A stretch of DNA of 64,000 nucleotides, taken from Drosophila pseudoobscura. Taxonomy: Eukaryota; Arthropoda; Insecta; Diptera; Drosophilidae. Under the pieces are notes generated by a model. It was not told the origin of the DNA. It saw only the letters and a program-made list of their open reading frames with translations, and did not search any database. A program made the translations under genes and the position numbers. The stretch spans positions 20,212,001 through 20,276,000 of the forward strand of contig NC_046679.1 in NCBI RefSeq assembly GCF_009870125.1. The letters run 5' to 3'. This document shows, piece after piece, positions 11,668 to 24,854 of this stretch (position 1 is its first letter; the number at the start of each line of letters is the position of its first letter).

Positions 11668-13166
11668 CTACTTTGATTTCCTATTCTTTTTGGGGTCAAA
11701 CTTGGTTTTCCTATTGTTTTTGGGGTCAAACTTTGCTCTCCCCCTATTTTTGGGGTCGAACTTTTCTTTCTTATCGTTTTTGGTGTCCAATTTTGCCTTC
11801 TTATTCTTGAACTTCATGCCGCCGGGCAGACTGTGTCGCTTACGAGAGGATCTATCCTCATGTTTGAAGAGCTCTGCAAAAAAAAAAAAACGTTAATGGG
11901 ATGGTTTCTAATATGATGACCATGTTACCTTCATCTGGCTCCTCTCCCACTTCCTGTTTGTAGTATTCGGCATCATCATCAGAATCGATTTCAACTCCAT
12001 CTGCTTCCTTTTTGGCGGCCCACTTCTGGTCTTTCTTTATCTTCAAATTGCGTGCCCGGTTCTCAGCCTGCTCCTTCTTGCGTTGCTCCTTAAGTTTCTT
12101 TTTCTTTTCAATCACCTTGCGCAGCGTTTCCTTTTCATCCTCCGTCTTCACGACATGGTCGTGATACAGCACTTCGCCGGTAAAGAGTCCTTCTTCGATT
12201 TTAATCAGTTGCATGGTCAGACGTGGTCCGATCTCGTGCAGCTTTATGGTACTCTTATTTCCTTCCAAGTTTCCACCGCTCTTGAGTGTCTGCGCTAGCA
12301 CCACATGCGTCTGTTCGTCATCTTCCGCCTCCGATTCAGATGCGTTTCCATCTCTACAAAGAACAGACATGAATTAAAATTACCCCTGCTGTGCACTGCC
12401 GAATCCTCACCTCGCAACAAAGTCCGCGATATCGTTGTACTTGTTCAGGTTCGGAACGACGCCTGTGACAATTTTCTTAACCGCCCGATTCAGACCCACG
12501 GGCACAACTTCCACCGAATAGTGACGCATTTCCACCAGCTTCGTGTCAGGATTATACGAGAACAGAACACAACGACGTATAGTGCCAATGTTGACCGTAT
12601 TCAGGTTAATCGACGGGAACATATTTTGAAATGTGCTGGCCATCAGTTTCAGATGATTGCCATCGCCACTAAAGTTGTTCATGATGACCAGCGGAGCTTG
12701 CTTGAAGTGATCACTGTCAATCATTTGCTTCTTGGCGAGAGAAATGACATCTCGGGCCAGAGTGAATTGGTGGACCTGTTGAATATGTCATACGAGCTTA
12801 TAATAGAAATGCATAGGGGCACGACAAACGAACCTTAAACGTCAGCGAAGGACCTCGCGGCAGGCGCACCACTTTGAAGGACAACTGTGTGGATGCCTTA
12901 TTGAAGATGGTCATGTGCGAGACATGAAAGAAGCTGCTCAGGCTGACAAAGTCTTTGATGCGATTCATTCGAGACTCCCGCAGGTTGGTCGCCGTGAAAG
13001 GCTCCATGATGCGCCGAAAGTCCAGTGTGAGGTCTGTGATATACGGGCATGTTAGTCCTCGATGTATGACAAAGGAGTGGGGAGCCTCAACGACTTCGTT
13101 CGGTTCGCTGGCCTTAAAAGCAGCTGTACGCGTCTTAGGATGCACTTTTTTCTTCCCGCGTCCCAT
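11668..13166 (-). CDS. ppan: Peter Pan, Brix-domain ribosome biogenesis factor (yeast Ssf1/2 homologue)
   Basis: Four exons on the minus strand: 12834-13166, 12411-12775, 11929-12353 and 11668-11873, all in phase; 442 residues. It starts MGRGKKKVHPKTRTAAF and carries the Brix-domain core (LTLDFRRIMEPFTATNL, then PRGPSLTFKV, then PLVIMNNFSG). After it come an acidic stretch (ESEAEDDEQ), a lysine-rich coiled coil and a basic tail. The protein acts in the nucleolus in 27S pre-rRNA processing and 60S subunit assembly, and fly ppan is required for growth. The tail ends in about three tandem KFDPKN-type units (11680-11790). A CACGTG E-box 23 bp upstream of the ATG fits its known control by dMyc. 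Confidence 0.95.
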
Positions 13167-13188
13167 GTTTTTGTCTTATTCCGGCTAG

Positions 13189-13194
13189 CACGTG
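13189..13194. promoter_or_regulatory. CACGTG E-box (Myc/Max site) at the ppan 5' end
   Basis: A canonical CACGTG lies 23 bp upstream of the ppan start codon. ppan is an established dMyc target, and Myc-bound E-boxes near the start of ribosome-biogenesis genes are typical. Confidence 0.65.
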
Positions 13195-13196
13195 TT

Positions 13197-13500
13197 GTCG
13201 ATAAAATATACCGATGAAAAAACGGACTTAACCCACCTAGCCCCCCTCAGTTTGAACAAGTGGTGTTTAAATTCTTCTTGTACATCCACTAAATGGACCT
13301 TTCTTACAAAAAAAGTTTTCAAGATATCTTTCACCTGAACTGTGCTAAAATTCTTCGAGTTTCATAATTTTCGTGGGGCGCATTTTAATACCCACTGGAC
13401 GACAATGGGTTAATCGTTTGTTTCCAATATCAGCAGCCATATTCTTTGATTTTGATATTCGGTTTGATATTACTAGCTATATAGGACAATCACTACTGAA
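13197..13500 (-). repeat. Dispersed promoter-bearing repeat, copy C (upstream of ppan)
   Basis: An inverted homologue of copy B, oriented with its promoter end toward ppan. One Motif 6 word is kept (AAATATACC on the plus strand, 13204-13212), next to a TATCGACA DRE-like word. Together with B it encloses the two convergent genes in between. Confidence 0.7.
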
Positions 13501-14600
13501 AATATTTGTTTCTACAAGATTGGTTAATTTAAAGGACCCTAATTTATTGGATTGCTTATAAATCAGTGCAATAAATGATTAAAAAAAAAAAGTGCGTATG
13601 GAAGTTTTTATACCCTATTTAAAATTGAATTGAAATTTAATCTAATGAAGTTTAATAAATTGATTAAATAAATGACTACCTATCAGACCACTGCTGGAAA
13701 ATTAAAACTACAGTGAAACAGTGAAAATCGGTTTGAAATTTGAATTGATGTTTTGGAAATGAGCGCTCGCTGGTGTTTCTTTTATTTAAATTATATTTAT
13801 TTAATCACACTTAACATAGCAAACACAAATGATGTTATTTCGTTTCATTTATGCATTTAAAGTTTTACAACTCTTTTTATGTTTCGTTTATCAGCTAGTT
13901 TTGAAAAGTTGCTTTTATATAGGCCAATTATTGAAATGTATTGTGAAAACTGAAAAGTTAAAGTAATTAATTCTGCACTTGATTTCAGATGGGTATTGGG
14001 AGGGGGAGGGCTAAAATATCGGCAATAAACTAGTGCCAGGCCGAGCTGCAGTGCTGGGGAAATTATTTTCAGATTTCTTGAACATTCAATCGAAGAATTT
14101 GTTGTTCTTGTTTTTCGAAAAATTACAACTATGTATTTATGTTGCGAAAAATTAATAATATTAATATTTTTAATATTAGCATATATGTATATTTTTATAA
14201 ATTATAGTTCTACAGCTTAAACTGAATTTTGGAGTGTTTAGTTTTTCTTCTTTTCTTATCCGTTTTTTCATGCATCGACGATGATTGGATCGTTTTATGC
14301 GATATTTATATATATATATAAAACTTCAGTTTAAACCGCAGTTAACTACAGCCGGATGTTGGTGTTGTTGCTTTTTTCTTGGTGTTGGTGATTTGAATTA
14401 TCAATTTATGCATATATGACAAACTGCTAGTGGCTGTGGCTGAACGACATATCCTATCCAATCCATATCTTCCTATGCTGTTCACCTCTTATTGCTGTTT
14501 CCGCTGCTGCTTCTGCTGTTTTTGTAGTTGTAGTTGTAATTGTTGTTGCTTTTGTTAATGTTTCTGTTCTGGCGGTTGCGGGTGGTGTTGCTTGGGGCGG
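13501..14600 (-). other. Rab11 3' UTR and AT-rich spacer
   Basis: AT-rich with no supported gene. TTTATT words at 13781-13802 (AATAAA-like on the minus strand) are candidate polyadenylation signals for Rab11, giving a ~0.8-kb 3' UTR. Just after the Rab11 TGA the frame stays open for 47 Thr/Ala-rich codons made of CAA/ACA-rich sequence. Confidence 0.5.
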
Positions 14601-18089
<3,489 letters not shown>

Positions 18090-18940
18090 TTTGCTGAAGT
18101 TTGTTTTAATATAATTGGCTTCGTTTAATTATTATTGGCAGCTCCGGTTGCGTTCCGTTTGATTGGTGTGCGAGTCTTAAGTAAAATCCAATAATCCTTG
18201 CGCGCCGCCGATTTCTATATGCGTTTGTCGTAGCTCACACACTTTTTACACTTCATTTGTAGGTGTATTTGTAAAGAAAAAGAAAAATATATATCAATTT
18301 TATGTCCAAATTTCTAGTATTTCGAGGGCTATTTCAGTTGTCACATCTGGCGGCCAGTAGGCGGCAACTAGTGCAGTATAAAGTGACTAATTATAGAAGC
18401 TTTTAATGCATTTATTTATAATTTTTTCTTACGCGAAACACACACCTTAGTCACTAGCTTGAGAAACATCGATATTAACAACGATGTTTGGGTGTAGCAG
18501 ATGTCGATGTTTTTTCTCAAACATCGATGTTTTTACTTACAAAGCATCTTTATTTACACTATTATTAATATGTTTGATCAAATGATACAATTATTTTAAA
18601 GTATTTATGTTAGCTCCTTTCCCTCAGACATAACTATTACGCCTCCATTAACGAGGGGCGATAGTTGACACGATGGGCAGGGATAATACATTCTGAAAAT
18701 CGAAAAAAACACAACTGAAACGCAACCATAGCTAAACTTTATGCCACCACTAGGCCCCTAGTGAGTTTTGCCTAAAACGATATATGATTCATAAATTTCA
18801 TATTTTAATGTTCAAAAAAATTACAAAGGTTATTTTTACTTATATATATAATATAAATGAGTGGAAAATTTAAAAAACATCGATGTTTCATGCTCTCAAA
18901 ACATCGAAAACATCGATGTCCTCTCTTAGTCACTCCCAAA
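18090..18940 (-). promoter_or_regulatory. Rab11 5' region with clustered ATCGAT palindromes
   Basis: Holds four perfect ATCGAT words (18468-18473, 18523-18528, 18879-18884, 18912-18917) plus half sites at about 18503 and 18902, mostly inside ACATCGATGT. They form two groups about 350 bp apart. ATCGAT is the core of DREF/BEAF-32 sites. The region lies between the Rab11 start codon and the distal Motif 1 element, so it may belong to the Rab11 5' UTR or to an insulator-type element. Confidence 0.55.
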
Positions 18941-19130
18941 AGTGTGACCGATAAAATATACCAAAATATACCGTCTCATTTTCAAAATATTCCGTAAATA
19001 TACCGATGATGTTTTGTTAGTAATATTTTCCGTTATTTGAGATCATTATTTCAGTTCTTGCCTAGTCTTAATAATATTGAATAGAATTTTTCTTCATATA
19101 AGATAGCCTTCAGAATATTCATAGCCATCA
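18941..19130 (-). repeat. Dispersed promoter-bearing repeat, copy D (upstream of Rab11)
   Basis: The promoter end is clear and points toward Rab11: Motif 1 CGGTCACACT (minus, 18941-18950), then Motif 6 words at 18954-18962 and 18964-18972, then a block matching copy E (GAGACGGTATA, GGTATATTTACGG.ATATTTT). Similarity in the body beyond about 19015 is weak. 19131-19570 is AT-rich with no gene visible. Confidence 0.55.
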
Positions 19131-19570
19131 CTATATGCATCGTCGTCACTGTTATTTTCCTTGACATTTTAGAAAAGCATTTCTTTTCCCGGCTCGAAAT
19201 TTTCGCAGCCGTTTTAGTCTCTTGTCTTCACCTTAAATATAATAGATTTATATTGAGTTTGATCAAATTTACCTCCGACAAAATTCGCTCACATAATGCA
19301 TTTGGACCCTATGGACTGTATTGGCCGCGGATTTCAGCCAGCTTTGATAGTGACATAGCAGACAGCTTACAAGTGAGCATATCAGCTAGCTTTTTGTTTC
19401 ATAAAATTTCAAATAAACTCAGATTTTTTATAAAACAATGTATAAAAGTGTTTTTATTTTAATATAAAATACTTGTTGCATAAAAACAATAAATTAAGTA
19501 TAATGTGCAATTAATACTTGCGTTTAGCGTTAATCTCTAGAATGCATATGTAACTTTGTTCTAGTTGCAT

Positions 19571-21501
19571 TTAAATGCGAGCCCGTTGCAAAGCTAAGGC
19601 TGGATAAAGAAGCATGATTCCGCCGGCGATATATGTGATTTTTGAGCCCACACACCAAAAGGCTGCAATGATTCAAGAGTTAAGATAAAAACAGGAAAAA
19701 TGTAATCTATACTTGCCTATGGAGCCAACCACGGGGCCAAGCGCACGCGCTAAGGCGCCCAGAGAACGGAATATGCCTAATACTGAACCCTTTTGATCAT
19801 CGTTACCGTACTTGGAAACCAAGGTGGTCAGGCAGGTCACCGCAAAGGCTGTAGAGATGGCGAACAGAATCATTCCGGCGTAGAGCATACCACTGCCCTC
19901 GGCTAGGCCAACTAATACAAAGGCGGGTACTATCAGATATAGACTGAAAATGGCATAGCTCTTGATCTTGGCATCGGGAAGACGACGCACAACCGATCCC
20001 TGAATCAAAGTCATAATAACACCTACAAAATAAATGATTAATAAATAAAGAATAAGAAATATTCAAAGGGTATGCATTTCACCTGTTGTGAGAAACATTT
20101 TCGCCTGATCCATGGAGGTGTAACCAAACTTGTGATACATCAGGAATGTGACGGTGAATTCCAAGCCCGAATACAAGAACAAATATAAAAAGTATATCAA
20201 TCCTATGGATCGCAAGGCGTCCGTATCTTTTTTGGGCACATTTTTGATGGCAGCAAATCTGTGAATTGAATAATTATTAGGAAATCAATTCGTAATCTTA
20301 TGAAAGTGTTTCCTTGTAACTAGTTTTAATCAAAGGAATTACCAGCAAATGCCAGCTGATAAGACAATCAAACAAACGTGCTGAAGTGCCCGGCCTGATA
20401 ACGAGCGTAGCGTCACGCTTGGCCGGTAACCAGTCGAGCGGGTTTGTTGCAATTCAATTAACTTAGTCACACGACTGGTTTGCAAGACATGCTAATTAAA
20501 TCACAAATTACCTAAATATGGATGAGACGTTGAGCAACTGCAAGCCGTAAGACAGGGCGGATGAGATCTCCTTAACACGTTTCTCCTGAAAATATCAAAT
20601 CATTTTGTATAGAAGCTACAGATTTAGTTTTAGTAGCAAATGATCTCACCTTTGGCAGGGTCTCTCGCAGACAGCAGGATAGCACCAGGAGATCGCCCAG
20701 AGCTAGACCCAGGGCCAAGAGGGATGGAAGCACAAACCAAGCTCCACCACTCGCTGATTTATTTGAGAATATGGCAAACATGGCACCAATCATCGGTCCC
20801 ACAATGAAACCCAACGAGAAGGCCACACCAACCAGGGCCATGCCGCGGCCTCTGGTCTTCACGCTAGACACATCCGTGATGACCGACATGCAGAGCGAAA
20901 TGTTGCCCTTGCTGATCCCCCCGACGAAACGTGCCAGGACGAACAGGGCAAAATTGCTGGAGCAGGCCCAGAGTAGATACGAGAGAGCAATGCCAGACTG
21001 TGTTTTTGGTGGATAAAAGAAATATTCAATATGCTGACCCAGATATGATGAGCATACACCTACCGCACACACAAGTAGAACGGGTTTGCGTCCATAGTAA
21101 TCCGAGAGGCCTCCCACAATTGGGCTGGCCAGAAATTGCAAGAAACTAAACATTGAGCCTAGGAATCCGCCAAACAGCACCGATATATAGCGCTCTGGGG
21201 CACCCAGCAGCTGCTGGAACCAGCGTACTCTCTCCGTAAGCACATTGTACAAACCGGAACTATCATTGACGCGATAATACTCCAAAAGCGACGGAAGCAG
21301 CGGCAAAATGATGGTGAATGCGAGCAAATCAAAGAGCAGCGATACGAATATGATGTATATCATGGGGTCACTCTTTTCCTTTGGTTCGGCATTCTTGGTG
21401 GCTTCCTTGCCTTGCTGCTTCCCATCGTTATTGTTGTTGGTGATCTGCTGAGAGTCTGCTTTTGTTTCCGGTGTGTGGAGGCTTCTTCTTATGGTGGCCA
21501 T
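19571..21501 (-). CDS. rtet: Major facilitator superfamily transporter, TETRAN/MFSD10-like
   Basis: Six exons: 21064-21501, 20650-20997, 20512-20585, 20083-20258, 19717-20022 and 19571-19662; 477 residues. It starts MATIRRSLHTPE; the longer open frame upstream has no ATG. About 12 hydrophobic helices follow a 45-residue polar N-terminus. The MFS loop 2-3 signature appears as GGLSDYYGRKPVLL, and LARFVGGISKGN is the typical helix 4-5 motif. The family exports organic anions and drugs and resembles bacterial tetracycline transporters, which gives the fly gene its name. Two splicing oddities: intron 1 (20998-21063) is 66 nt, stop-free and in frame, and intron 5 starts with GC instead of GT. It is divergent from Sec15. 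Confidence 0.92.
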
Positions 21502-21673
21502 GTTTGTTCTTTTGTTTGCGGCCGTGATTGCGTGCGTGTACAATACTTTATGCTGCTATTACTTCAACATAACTGTATCTCGGCGTAACTGGCCAACGGC
21601 TTGGCCCCAACAAAACAGAGACGCGGAATGCTCCCCAAAAGCAACCCGCCACCAGAAGTGAAAGTTGAAGCGC

Positions 21674-21683
21674 AACAGCTGTT
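21674..21683. promoter_or_regulatory. E-box core motif AACAGCTGTT, rtet side
   Basis: A perfect match to the AWCAGCTGWT element (Ohler motif 5) enriched in fly core promoters, 173 bp upstream of the rtet start codon. Confidence 0.55.
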
Positions 21684-21867
21684 TGGCGGCGGTCTATCAC
21701 GATCAGACATGCCATAAGCCAATTACCAAATTATTAATAGGCAATTATCAGTTAGTAAACATTACACTACAGGTGTAATTTCAGACAAAATGTTTTTAAA
21801 ACATTCAACAACTTGTTGCATGAACGTGTATTTCTACCAAAAAACAGTACTGTACAGTTCTGCATGG

Positions 21868-21877
21868 AACAGCTGTT
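21868..21877. promoter_or_regulatory. E-box core motif AACAGCTGTT, Sec15 side
   Basis: A second identical copy, 94 bp upstream of the Sec15 start. The 470-bp spacer between the two divergent genes carries one such element near each. Confidence 0.55.
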
Positions 21878-21970
21878 GCTACTGGCAGTTACCAACACTT
21901 AAAAACAATAAGCAGAAAAGGAAATTATTCATAAATTTGTTAAATAAAATCGCCACACGACTTTAAAACC

Positions 21971-24386
21971 ATGTCGAAGGTGACCGTGCAAGACATAGAA
22001 GCCGTAGATGACTACTGGGGACCCACATTCCGCTCCATCCTAGAAGGTAAGTTTGCATTAACCGGAAAACCAATTTGTTTACGCCCTCCGCCAATGAAAT
22101 TTTCGGTCATATCCGCAGGCAATAATACAAAACTGATTAGCGAACAATTGGATCAGCGGATACGCAGCCATGACAAGGAAATCGAACGGATATGCAACCT
22201 GTATTACCAGGGATTCATTGATTCCATCCAGGAACTGCTGCAGGTGCGAACACAGGCCAAGCAGCTGCACGATGAAGTGCACTCGCTGGACACATCGCTG
22301 CGGCAGATCAGTGCCTCACTCATCCAACAGGGGAATGAGCTGGTGCGGGCACGTCAAATCGAATCCAATCTGGCCAGTGCCATCGAGGCACTCAAATCCT
22401 GTCTGCCAGCCCTCGAGTGTTACATGAAGTTCACACAACAGGCCAAGAACAAACAATACTATCAGGCGTTGCGCACGCTGGAGACCCTGGAAACGGAGCA
22501 CTTGTCGCGTTTGAAGCGGCACAACTACCGCTTTGCCACTCAGATGCAGATCCAGATTCCAATCATCAAGGAAAACATACGCAAGTCCTCGGCCTTAGAT
22601 TTTCGCGAGTTCCTGGAGAACATCCGAAAGTTCTCGCCGCGCATTGGCGAGCTGGCGATTACCCACACCAAGGAGCTGCAAAAGCGTGACATAAATGCCA
22701 TCATCAAAGACCACATGCAGCAGGCAAATGGCGGTGCAGCCGGTGCGGGTGGCGACGACGATGGCGGCAATGTGAGTGCTCAGGATCTGATTGATTTCTC
22801 GCCCATCTACCGGTGTCTGCACATCTACATGGTACTGGGCCAGAGGGAGTACTTCGAGAAGGATTACCGTCAGCAGCGTCGCGACCAGGCCAAGTTGGTG
22901 CTCCAACCGCCACCCAATATGCACGACAACCTGGAGGCCTACAAAACGTACATTTGCGCCATTGTCGGTTTCTTTGTGGTGGAGGATCATGTCAAGAATA
23001 CGGCTGGGGATGTGGTAACCAGCAGTTACCTAGAGGAGCTGTGGTCCAACTCCCTGACGAAGTTTGTCAACGAGATCAGCATGAGCTCGTCTTCCTGCAC
23101 CGATCCCAATATACTGCTGCGCATCAAGAACCTCATCATGCTGTCCATCAACACCTTCAAGTGCTACGGCTACACCGTGAACATTCTGTGGGAGCTACTG
23201 CACAACATGCGCGACCATTACAACGAGGTGAGTAGCATACGAATTGTATTCTCAAACATTCCACATCTCTTTTGTTTAGGTGCTGCTGCAACGATGGGTT
23301 CATGTCTTTCGCGACATCCTCGACAAGGAGCAGTTCCTGCCGATGGTTGTGCAAAACGTTGAGGAGTACGAGAGCATCATTGAGCGTTTTCCCTTCCACT
23401 CGGAGCAGCTGGAGAATGCGCCGTTTCCGAAGAAGTTTCCCTTCTCGCGCATGGTGCCGGAGGTCTACCATCAGGCCAAAGAGTTTATGTACGCCTGCAT
23501 GAAGTTTGCCGAAGAGCTGACCCTCTCCCCCAACGAGGTGGCTGCCATGGTGCGGAAGGCGGCCAATTTGCTGCTCACCCGCAGCTTTAGCGGCTGTCTG
23601 TCCGTGGTGTTCCGACAGCCCAGCATCACTCTGACACAGCTCATACAGATCATCATCGACACGCAGTACTTGGAGAAGGCAGGACCGTTCCTCGACGAGT
23701 TCGTCTGTCACATGACCAACACGGATAGGAGCGTATCCCAGACGCCCTCGGCCATGTTCCATGTGGCGCGCCAGGATGCCGAGAAGCAGGTGGGCCTGCG
23801 CATCTGCTCCAAGATTGATGAGTTCTTCGAGCTGAGTGCCTACGATTGGCTGCTGGTGGAGCCTCCGGGCATAGCTTCCGCGTTCATTACCGACATGATT
23901 TCGTACCTCAAGAGCACCTTTGATAGCTTTGCCTTTAAGCTACCGCACATTGCCCAGGCCGCCTGTCGTCGCACCTTCGAGCACATTGCGGAGAAGATCT
24001 ACTCGATCATGTACGACGAGGATGTCAAGCAGATATCTACGGGTGCCCTCACCCAGATCAATTTGGATCTGATGCAGTGCGAGTTCTTTGCGGCCTCTGA
24101 GCCAGTGCCCGGCCTCAAGGAGGGAGAACTGAGCAAGTATTTCCTGCGCAATCGACAGCTGCTGGACCTACTGATCCTGGAGGAGTGGAGCACATATTTC
24201 CACGACTATGGCAAGCAGGAGAATCGTTATCATCTAGTGCAGCCGCAGTCCATCATTGTAATACTCGAGAAGATACGCGAAGCGGACAAGAAGCCCATAT
24301 TCTCGCTGGTGCGAAAGAACGACAAGAAAAAGCTGCTGGAGACGGTGCTAAAGCAGCTAAAGCACATAGCCGAAAGGCAGAACTAA
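21971..24386 (+). CDS. Sec15: Sec15 exocyst subunit
   Basis: Three exons: 21971-22046, 22119-23227 and 23280-24386; 763 residues, close to the family length. Key blocks: VDDYWGPTFRSILEG, then NNTKLISEQLDQRI, the N-terminal coiled coil (VRTQAKQLHDEVHSLDTS), and a long helical-rod C-terminus. Intron 1 (22047-22118) is 72 nt, in frame and stop-free, so an uncritical reading would fuse 24 extra residues (KFALTGKPICL and so on); its GTAAGT donor and the break in family alignment show it is an intron. Sec15 is an exocyst component that binds GTP-Rab11 and tethers secretory vesicles; the Rab11 gene lies two genes away. It converges on the TBC gene. Confidence 0.96.
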
Positions 24387-24854
24387 TCGATTTGAAGGGA
24401 TCGGTGATCCCTGCTGAAATAATTATACACTCCTTGGCTTATTTTTATATATGTACTCGTTTGCACGCAAGTAGCTTTTTATTTGTTGGCTAATTTGAGT
24501 TTTCATATGGAAAAAGTATTTAATTTTCGCCTCCTTTTGATTCTATTTGTTTTTATAAAAGACAAATTTCAATTGAAACATCTTTCCGGGCGCCCGTTGA
24601 ACGTGTAAAATTGTATTTTGAATTTTGATTTCTTTATGTACAAAAAGCGATATAATTTGTTTTACGTTTTGCCTACGTGATGCGGGGAGGGGTGTGGAAA
24701 GATACAAAAACAAAACAAACAAAGAACGAAGGGCTAATAACAAATTGTATATAATTATTAGATGTATGTATATGTGTGTGTGTATATTCCGCAAAAAGTT
24801 GTAGTAAAACTAATTTCTATGTTACGTATATATATATTGTTTGTGTCGCTTTTG
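24387..24854. other. Overlapping 3' region of Sec15 and TBC1D22-like gene
   Basis: 468 bp of AT-rich sequence between two convergent stop codons. It presumably holds both 3' UTRs; I see no clear canonical AATAAA for either. Confidence 0.5.

Noticed and set aside
12305-12838. 177-codon plus-strand frame opposite ppan
   Set aside because: Shadow of ppan exons 2 and 3, crossing their splice sites. The minus strand matches the Brix family.
13590-13680. Possible INE-1/DINE-1 fragment around TTTATACCCTATTT
   Set aside because: Only a short word resembles the element; the rest of the INE-1 core is absent.
20572-21543. 323-residue continuous reading of rtet exon 1 with exon 2
   Set aside because: It includes a 66-nt intron that happens to be open, and begins at TTG rather than ATG.
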